Origin: Trichobilharzia szidati
Taxonomy: Eukaryota > Platyhelminthes > Trematoda > Strigeidida > Schistosomatidae
Length of the DNA stretch: 64,000 nucleotides
Assembly: GCA_944472155.2 (NCBI GenBank)
Contig: OX235271.1
Span: forward strand, 107,645,256-107,709,255
Direction of reading: 5' to 3'
Position 1 is the stretch's first letter, and every line of letters begins with the position of its first letter. Positions 55,901 to 64,000 of this stretch are shown here, in pieces. Under the pieces are notes generated by a model. It was not told where the DNA came from. It was given only the letters and a program-made list of their open reading frames with translations, and ran no database searches. A program made the translations under genes and the position numbers.

Positions 55901-56620
55901 TCCACTCCTTTAATAGTTGGTCACCCAAGAAGATCAAAGAGTATTACATAATAATTATTATTTGCAAGAAACGTCTGGAAATTTCAAGGCTTTCGCTGGG
56001 GGTGTTGGTGGTAATTTGTTTCATCGGCCACAAACTCCAGGAGTAAATGAGCACCATTCCTCAAGAGTTTATTCACGAAACAAACTATAATTATTCGGTT
56101 GTAGCAGAACATATTCTGGTCGATTCTGGTCTTATAATTGGCAGTTATGTAACTTCACTGTTAATGGGGTCCCGGAAAACTGTTTCCTCCGTAAAATTTA
56201 TTTTTATCTCCAGTTAACTTCTTTGTTGTCATCCGACTTTTCCTCAAAAGACAGAAGATTAACTTTGAACAGGAAACCTCGAAAACGTATACTTGAAGTA
56301 GCAAACTGAAATGCGCATGGGTCCTATAGTGGTATCTCTGCGAAGGGCTTTGCATAGGGACGGTTTCTTAGTTCTCGCACTCGCTTCACATGGTAAGGAA
56401 GTAATAGTGGAGACTAGGTAGAATTCTGTGCCGATACCCGGTAGCCAGTACTAGCTTTAGGTCTCCGAAAAATCCCCTCTTTTGTGTCTCTATGTTTTAA
56501 TCATATGGCTAGCATTCCTTTTGAAGACACTGTGAGTGAACCACTCACAGCTACTCTACATATGCTTCGCAATTTTAAAACTGGAATCGCGAAAGAATTC
56601 ATAGCGTTTTATTTTACTTC
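55901..56620. other. Unassigned DNA
   Basis: No gene or recognised repeat is seen. Confidence 0.5.
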
Positions 56621-56624
56621 GACC

Positions 56625-57872
56625 GGAACAGGCTGGATTCAGGAGAAACAAGTCATGCATTGATCAGATCGCCACACTACGGATCATCATTGAACAAAGC
56701 TTAGAGTGGCAGTCACCTCTCTACCTCAACTTCATCGACTTTGAAAATGCCTTTGACAGCGTCGATCGAGAGGTGATTTGGCAACCACTTCGCTACTACG
56801 GTGTGCCACCGACAATTATACATCTCATCCAACAGCTAAACGACAATGCTGCATGCCAAGTAATCCACAACGGGAAACTTACGGAATCCTTCGAAGTAAA
56901 GACGGAAGTAAGACAAGGCTGCCTACTATCGCCAATGATTTTCCTGATTGCGGTAGATTGGATAATGCGACAGACAGCGGGCAATGAGGAAACAGGCATA
57001 AAATGGACCCTCATGAAAAACTTGGAGGATCTTGACTTCGACGATGATATATGTCTGATTTTCCACAAACTGGAAGACATGCAAACGAAAAGCAACAAGT
57101 TGGCAGAAGAAGCATCAAAGATAGGACTTCAGGTGAACATAGATAAAACAAAGGTGATGAAAATTCATGGGCAACACCACCAACAGCAACAACAACAGAC
57201 AACAAGCAGCATAAATGGGAGGAACTTAAAAGAAACAACCTCCTTTACCTACCTGGGAAGCATCGTTTCAACTATAGGCGGATGGAACTGACGAGGATAT
57301 CAAAGCAAGAATCGGAAAAGCAAGACAAGCTTTCACTACTCTCAAGTCTGTGTGGAGGTCAACAGCACTCAGCATGAAAAATAAGATCCGGATTTTCAAC
57401 TCCAATGTGAAGTCAGTGCTACTCACTATACGGATCAGAGACTTGGCCAGCGCGTCATAAAGAGCATCTCAAACAAACTACAGACCTTCATTAACGGTTG
57501 TCGTCGCTGAATACTCAAGATCAGATGGCCAGAAAAGATCAGCAACAGGGATCTTTGGGAACGAACCAACCAGGAACCGATTGTGAAACAAATAGGCAGG
57601 AAGAAATGGAGATGGATTGGTTGGCCATACTCTGAGGAAACAATCAATTGACATCACTAGACAAGCCATAGCTCGAGTGGAACCCGAAAGGGAAGCGGCG
57701 AGTTGGTCGTCAGTGCGAGGGTGACTTGGAGGAGGTCATGTGAAGAGGAGATGAAAACGTGTGGACAGACTTGGAGCCAGGTGAAAACTCTAGCAGAGAA
57801 CAGAACACAATGGAGACGCACGGCTGAAGCCCTATGTTCCTCTAGGAATTAAAGGATACAATAATAATAATA
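56625..57872 (+). mobile_element. RTE-like LINE fragment (family B), longest RT
   Basis: It enters in the RT at E-Q-A-G-F-R-R-N-K-S-C-I-D-Q-I, continues through N-F-I-D-F-E-N-A-F-D-S-V-D-R-E and V-R-Q-G-C-L-L-S-P, and reaches the catalytic region D-L-D-F-D-D-D-I-C-L-I, where A of F-A-D-D is changed to D. Then come N-I-D-K-T-K-V-M-K-I, a Gln-rich run (57180-57200) and F-T-Y-L-G-S-I-V-S before a frame break near 57280. The 3' end has GAAGCCCTATGTTCCTCTAG and (AAT)n at 57858-57871. A catalytic change and frameshifts make it dead. Confidence 0.85.
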
Positions 57873-58732
57873 TTGTACAATTTTCTGCAGGCTTTCTGTA
57901 GATACGAAGATTTGTCGGCTGTGAGATTTCGACGTCTTGCACCAAAGCCGAATGGATGTTATTTGGTTTCGATAAATAGGATACTGTAGCGGTAAATAAT
58001 TCCCCAAAATTATTAACCACAGCAATCATCACTCAACATTGGATGCTGACCATCACTGTTTAAGTCGACTTGTTTAGCTGAAGGCTTCCGTTCAAGCATC
58101 CCCGCCATTTGGTACTCCGTCGTGTCACGCGCGTAGACGATTACTAGCTAGCTAAGCATTCACCTCTACCCGCGATTTTGTCCCGAAATATACTACGTAC
58201 TTTGAACGACAAAATTTGGTCTTTTGCTTTATCTTTGGTACTCGAGGAACGAACACTATAGAAGTTGTTGGTATAAGATCTTGCGTTAGTATAATCCGTA
58301 CAACTCGCGAACGTCGATACCTGCAACCTCTAAAATACTATAAGACGCAATTTTCCGAAATAGTGGAATTCTTTAACTTTTTTAACTAGCCTGAAACACA
58401 AAACATCGTTAAATTTGGCAGCGTTCCCATAACTAGCTACACCGGCAAACAAAGGGAGGGGAGAAGATTCTTGTATGCAAACCGTCTGCGGAACTATCCT
58501 CGTTTTATCAAGCACGTGGGAGCTAGATTGTTAAATCCTTCTTAACTAAAAACCTTAGCTCCTAGAAACCACCGGCTGCAAGACAAATAATAACGGACAC
58601 TGTTAGGGGCTGAGAGAATTTAATCAGCACTAAGTATTACACAAATGACATTGGTGGCCAATCGATTTATCTGTTAGGGATCAATCTCGATCCCAAAAGG
58701 TCATTGGCGACGTCGTTTTGACGGTGCCATGT
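57873..58732. other. Unassigned DNA
   Basis: GC is somewhat higher at 58040-58160 and 58430-58500. No gene or RNA is recognised. Confidence 0.45.
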
Positions 58733-59372
58733 GATACGGGTTAGATTTATTTCCTTCAAGAATGTCGACATGTTGCACTGGTGAGCGCCTAAAAGCAAAA
58801 CACCACTGCCTGAGGCCTTGCGTGAATTGTCGCCAACCATCTTGCAACAAATCAAAGTGCACCACGACGCCGAGTCATCCAGCCTGGTGATCATATCGCA
58901 AAATCTATCAGGCGTGTAATAGCAGCCACTCTTTATCTACCAGTCAGAGTAGACTGAAAGTTCCTAAAGCCTACGAATTGAAAATACCATCACTCGTTAT
59001 TGTCATGTATCAGGAATGTGTACACAAAACCACCCACATTTTTCAAGCATACAATGTTGACCGTTGGGAACTAGTGGTAGTGTTACTTATACCTCAGTTT
59101 CGACTGAATTCTATCAGAATTGCAGTCACTGATCTAGGGGAGTGGCCACCGTTTCGTGCCTAGATTTGTTATTAAAGGGATGGAGCCACTGAGATATCGA
59201 GGTACCAAGTTTGTTGACTGCATTAGACACCTGACCAGTGGTGCTGTCAGACCTAAAAATTAGCTAGACTTACATGTACTACACAGTGGTAATGATATGG
59301 CCTATCTATTGTCATCAATTAGCCAATATCAGACATTAAATACCTCTATAATGAACAAGTTGAAGGCCATAT
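58733..59372 (+). repeat. Long direct repeat, left copy
   Basis: It matches 63361-64000 at a constant offset of 4628 bases with roughly a dozen substitutions and no indel noticed. Its first part (58750-58900) is a diverged relative of the hammerhead repeat at 40.05-40.16 and 39.8-39.9 kb (CTGGTGAGCGCC, GCCAACCATCTTGCAAC, CTGGTGATCATAT). The repeat may extend to about 59395, because the matching right copy is cut by the window end. Confidence 0.9.
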
Positions 59373-59394
59373 TTCATTAAGGTCTATCCAGTTA

Positions 59395-62300
59395 TGTATA
59401 TAATAATAATAGTATATTCTCATTTTGTACATGAGGGACGCCAGTTTACAGGCATCATCAATATGATAAATTAAATATACGATTAGTAAACATATTTAAT
59501 AATAGTAATTTAATAAAACACATTTTTTCCTACCTGTGTAGGACACACCAATTGTACAGGCATGGATAAGTATTATTTAAATTACATAAATTTGGTTCAT
59601 GGTAAAATTATAAGGTTGCAGTCATTTTGTCTATGGGAACAATATGATAACTAGTCATTCAATGGAGCACATCAAGAAATATAGAAATATTGTCTTCGCA
59701 TTAACAAAAAAAACCCAAGTATGTTTTGGATGGATTACAAATACTTGGGAAAAAAATAAAGCTTGAAGTAATTCCTCCATATAACTTTGGTGTGTACGGC
59801 ATCGAGTCTTATTCTTGATAATAATTTAAAATAAGTAATCCACTTGTATACTTTTGTCAGCATTTTCCTCGTAACATCACAAGTGAATAGTACTCAAGGT
59901 AGACTAATAATAATGGTAGTTTATATTTTCTTATAAACGGGTGTTTTCAAGAAATGCAAGCTATTTTGCAGATCAGTTATGTTATAAGTTACATTCGTGA
60001 AGTATTATAAATCAATACTTCTTTATTGGTATAAAGGTATATTTCACAACTGTAATCCAGGTTGCGTAATGCGTAATTCACGAGGGAATTGTAAGATATG
60101 GTACCAATAATGTTTGCAGATCATTTGTCATTGTAAATGGTCAAATATCCACATTCTTCATTCTCATTCAAAAAGTTAAATGGAAGCTGAAATGGTGAGA
60201 GACAAAAGAAGACAAACAACAACAACGCAAAAGAAAGCAAGTGGAGTACTTAGGGGGTGATTAATGTGTATATATACATATATATTCTGTTTAGTAATTA
60301 TAGTTATTTTGGTGCACTAACTAACTATTCCCGTGATGCTAACTTTTATATTGTGTGAGCTAATATTATTGTCCTGTGTAAAAATGTCTGTCATGTACTT
60401 CCAATAATATAAAAATTTATAATTGTAGTTTGTTGTAACTACACGTTTTATGAACTTAAAATATCTATGTTGGGCGAAAAAGTGGGTGTAGGATTCAGAC
60501 GCAGAAGTGCACTGTCGTCTTTGAGCAGTCTGGTGACTGAGGAGATGAACACTGCGAGTGTGTTTGCATCGCGCACATCAGCTGGTAGTCTATTCCAAAT
60601 GACTGAAAACTTATTTAAGAAGAAATTATACCGCATGTAAGTCTGACAATGCTCTATAGCAGCTAGGTTGTGATGATTTCTAAGATTGTAACTGATGACA
60701 GCGGTAGGTTTAATTATTGGCTCGGAGGAGTGCACGAGCAGATTAGTTAGCTTGTAGTAAAAAATCAGGTTTAGCTTAAGACGTCTTTTCCAGAGTGGTT
60801 CTAAACTTAGTCTGTCGCAACGTTCATAGTATTGGAGACCACTTTCTAAACCAAGAATTCTTAAGGTGAATTGCCGTTGCACTCCTTCTAACTTAAGCTT
60901 GTCATTTTGCCTGAGTCCGCTAAGAATAAACGGGCAGTATTCTAAAATAGGTCGGACACATACTTTATATAATAAAACCCTAGTTTCACAAGAAAAGAAA
61001 TTACGAGTTATGCATCCTAGGAGCCTTCGTGTTTTACGTCTGGCATAATCAGTTTGTTCAGAGAACGTTAAGTTACTAGAGTATCTGATACCGAGATCTA
61101 CGACTGAGTTGAGCTTGGCTAGTTTACGCCCATTTATTTCAAGATTCAGGTCAAGGTTACTGTTTCCGATACAAATCCAGCCGCATTTATCAATGTTGAA
61201 CTTAAGACAGGATTCAGTACACCATGTTGCGAGACTACTTAATTCAAGATGTATTTTATTCACCATATCGCTTAGTTCATGAGCGTGGCAGGAGTAAACG
61301 ACTTTGAGGTCGTCAGCATATAGGAATGATTTACCTGAGGTGAAGCAGTTGCAAATGCTGTTAATGTATACTGTAAATAAAAGTGGACCTAGGACACTAC
61401 CTTGCACAACCCCACTTGTGATCTGTCTGGGATGAGACAACACAGATCCAACCTTGGTTATTTGTACCCTATTGCTTAGAAACGATTTTAACCAGCTCAG
61501 TAATGGATTGCGAATCCCACATGAATACAGCTTCTCAAAGAGAATACTGTGAGATACCATGTCAAATGCCCTAGATATGTCGAAGTAGAGAACAACAACT
61601 AGCTTACGTGCTTCGCGACTACTAGTGACGCAGTTGAGAAAGTCGAAGTGGCAAGTAACGCAAGACCTATTTTTGAGAAATCCGTGTTGAGACCTTGTAA
61701 CAAGATCTTCCTTAAGTAGATAGTCTGACAACTGATCTTTGACAACTTTCTCCATGACTCGCGAGACAACTGGGGTTATATTTATAGGTCTGTAATTGCG
61801 GACGTTTGCTTTATCACCGGATTTATAGTGTGGAATTATGAAGCTAGTTTTCCACTCATTAGGGTAAGTGCCAGTGTCCAAAGATATCGAGAAGAATTTA
61901 AGAAGTAGTAGGGGTATATCACACCCACTGTTTTTGAAAATTATGGAAGCAAGGCCATGTGGTCCCGTGCTAGTGGAAGGTTTCAGGCTTTTAACTGCTT
62001 GTTCTATTAATTGGTCGGTGAACACTATGCTTCCGAGGAAAGAGCTAGTAAGGGGGCCGGTGTCACCAGGAATGCGCGTTTCTAAACTGAAGTTTGCAAA
62101 CCACTCACTGAATATTTCACAGATGGTGGCAGGCACATTGTAGATAACTTTGTCATGAAGTAAATAGGGGATGTCCCTAGTCGACTGCATTCGTTTTTTA
62201 AGAAGTGTTGTTAAGTTATAAACTTTGGAGGTGCTTTCAAGTGCCCTTAATTCTTCTTCGAGGTCCTTTTGAGAGCGTTGGCGCTTGACAGATTCAAGAG

Positions 62301-63360
62301 ACTCATGGATTGAGTGCAGTAGTGATATATCCTTGGTTGAATAGTACTGTTTCTTCAACTTCCTCAACTTATTGCGGCATGCCCTCGGAATGTAATCAGC
62401 TTGGTGTCTACTTAATTTCACTACCTTCTTAGGAGCAACAGTATCTAGACAAAGGATAACATTCCTGTAAAATAGGGACACTACAGTCTCCAGGGAGTCA
62501 GTGGTAAAATATTCATCCCAGTGACAGAGTCGAATGAGTTCTTGGACTAATCCCCAGTCTGTATGTTTGTAACTACGACAAATCAAGCTCCCTGAATCCT
62601 GTTTGTTTCCTGTATTTAGTGGTGAGAAAGGCAGAGAGCAGAGCACCATTCTATGGTCACTACTGGAAAATCTGTTACCAACATAGGTGGAGACTGGGAT
62701 TGTGTCATGACAAAACACAAGGTCCAACATGTTGTCACCACGAGTAGGTGTCTGGACGTGTTGCTGCCATCCATAACAATCGATAGTGGTAAGTAATTCG
62801 TCGAAGCGTTGGGGCCCGGAACTACTTAACCAATTGACTTCTGGAAGATTGAAGTCCCCTGCAATTATTTTGTAATTAGTACTAAACGATGAGGCGTGTG
62901 CGAATGATTTAGCTAATAACGCATCAGTTTCTTTGGTTGAGCTTGGTGCTCGATAAACACAGCCTATGAGAAGCTTGTACTTATCTCTTTGTAAGACGAC
63001 CCAGAGTGAATCAGGTACATCGTTCAGTATTTCATCTTCCACCTTACTGGCTACGAATGAGTTCTGTATATATATGAGACATCCTCCACCACGCTTGCAG
63101 TCTCTATTTGCACGGTATACAGTGTAATCATCTATGCCTATATGCACATCGAGTACAGAGTATGAGCACCATGATTCAGTAATCAACCTACAGTAGGCTT
63201 GGCGATAAATAATAATGCCCTTAGTTCAGATATCTTATTGATTAAGGAACGCGCATTAATTAGCAATATCGTGAATAAGTCACGGGATGCTACAAACTGG
63301 CTTAAGATATCACCATAACCTAACTCTGTTTGTGCGTCAACAACGCAAGAGTTTATGAAT
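59395..63360 (-). mobile_element. CR1-like non-LTR retrotransposon, 5' truncated
   Basis: The minus-strand frame 63186-60448 (912 residues) has an AP-type endonuclease: I-T-E-S-W, R-G-G-G-C-L-I-Y, A-G-D-F-N-L-P-E-V-N-W and S-S-S-D-H-R. It is followed by an RT with K-A-N-V-R-N-Y-R-P-I-N, Q-H-G-F-L-K-N-R-S-C, F-D-I-S-R-A-F-D, V-V-Q-G-S-V-L-G-P and the catalytic F-L-Y-A-D-D. Upstream, 63352-63205 continues in another frame with L-L-I-N-A-R-S-L-I-N-K-I-S-E-L-R, so one frameshift near 63200 separates the N-terminus. A 3' UTR of about 1 kb ends near an (ATT)n tract at 59402-59412. The reading frame is otherwise open, so the copy is recent. Only the start of the endonuclease and any ORF1 are missing. 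Confidence 0.88.
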
Positions 63361-64000
63361 GATACGGGTTAGATTTATTTCCTTCAAGAATGTAGACATG
63401 TTGCACTGGTGAGCGCCTATAAGCAAAACACCACTGCCTGAGGCCTTGCGTGAATTGTCGCCAACCATCTTGCAACAAATCAAAGTGCACCACGACGCCG
63501 AGTCATCCAGCCTGGTGATCATATCGCAAAATCTATCAGGCATGTAATAGCAGCCACTCTTTATCTACCAGTCAGAGTAGACTGAAAGTTCCTAAAGCCT
63601 ACGAATTGAAAATACCATTACTCGTTATTGCCATGTATCAGGAATGTGTACACAAAACCACCCACATTTTTCAAGCATACAATGTTGACCGTTGGGAACT
63701 AGTGGTAGTGTTACTTATACCTCAGTTTCGACTGAATTCTATCAGAATTGTAGTCACTGATCTAGGGGAGTGGCCACCGTTTCGAGCCTAGATTTGTTAT
63801 TAAAGGGATGGGGCCACTGAGATATCGAGGTACCAAGTTTGTTGACTGCATTAGACACCTGACCAGTGGTGCTGTCAGACCTAAAAATTAGCTAAACTTA
63901 CATGTACTACACAGTGGTAATCATATGGCTTATCTGTTGTCATCAATTAGCCAATATCAGACATTAAATACCTCTATAATGAACAAGTTGAAGGCCATAT
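63361..64000 (+). repeat. Long direct repeat, right copy (runs off the window)
   Basis: This copy begins exactly where the CR1-like 5' truncation lies and follows 58733-59372 base for base at about 98 percent identity to the window end. Confidence 0.9.

Noticed and set aside
58733..64000. LTR retrotransposon with 640-bp LTRs
   Set aside because: The internal element has an AP endonuclease and a CR1-type RT on the opposite strand, with no protease, RNase H/integrase pair, primer-binding site or polypurine tract seen.

Overview
The window looks like platyhelminth, most probably schistosome (blood fluke), nuclear DNA. It is AT-rich and intron-rich, and crowded with fossils of retroelement types known from schistosomes: Penelope-like elements (PLEs), RTE-like and CR1-like LINEs, and tRNA-headed SINEs carrying hammerhead-ribozyme folds in the style of the schistosome S-alpha repeats. 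The species cannot be fixed from the sequence alone.

One host gene can be reconstructed in full. CLP1, the pre-mRNA 3'-end cleavage and tRNA-splicing factor of the polynucleotide 5'-hydroxyl-kinase family, lies on the minus strand from 54361 (start codon) to 37166 (stop codon). Five exons separated by four phase-0 introns give about 442 residues. Intron 1 begins with a GC donor. The Walker A loop is intact, but the DxGQ-type catalytic motif reads N-V-G-L, so RNA kinase activity is doubtful. Its introns hold most of the transposon load between 37 and 54 kb.

Region by region: 1-3 kb, PLE pieces and a palindromic SINE; 3.7-4.5 kb, RTE-like fragment with target-site duplication; 5-9 kb, SINEs, including inverted hammerhead repeats at 7.26-7.74 kb; 9.3-10.7 kb, a large PLE palindrome; 13.65-14.65 kb, an orphan 5' piece of 18S rDNA with its external spacer on the minus strand; 15.36 and 20.94 kb, two possible exons of unknown plus-strand genes; 16.5-31.4 kb, SINEs, RTE and PLE fossils; 33-36 kb, SINEs; 37.2-54.4 kb, CLP1 with nested transposons; 55.8 kb, a perfect 55-bp palindrome of PLE ends; 56.6-57.9 kb, the best preserved RTE-like fragment; 58.7-64 kb, a CR1-like LINE flanked by about 640 bp of near-identical direct repeat.

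The repeats show who moves whom. The tRNA-headed SINE with a complete tRNA-like head shares its 3' tail with the RTE-like LINE family, which is therefore its probable mobilising partner. Nested insertions give relative ages: an RTE fragment sits in a PLE at 22.5 kb, and an SR2-like RTE element sits in an older RTE fragment at 49.3-51.3 kb. The most unusual signals are the recurrent hammerhead folds with a changed position 3, the very long direct repeats around the CR1 element and around one SINE, the PLE palindromes, and the predicted pseudokinase form of CLP1.
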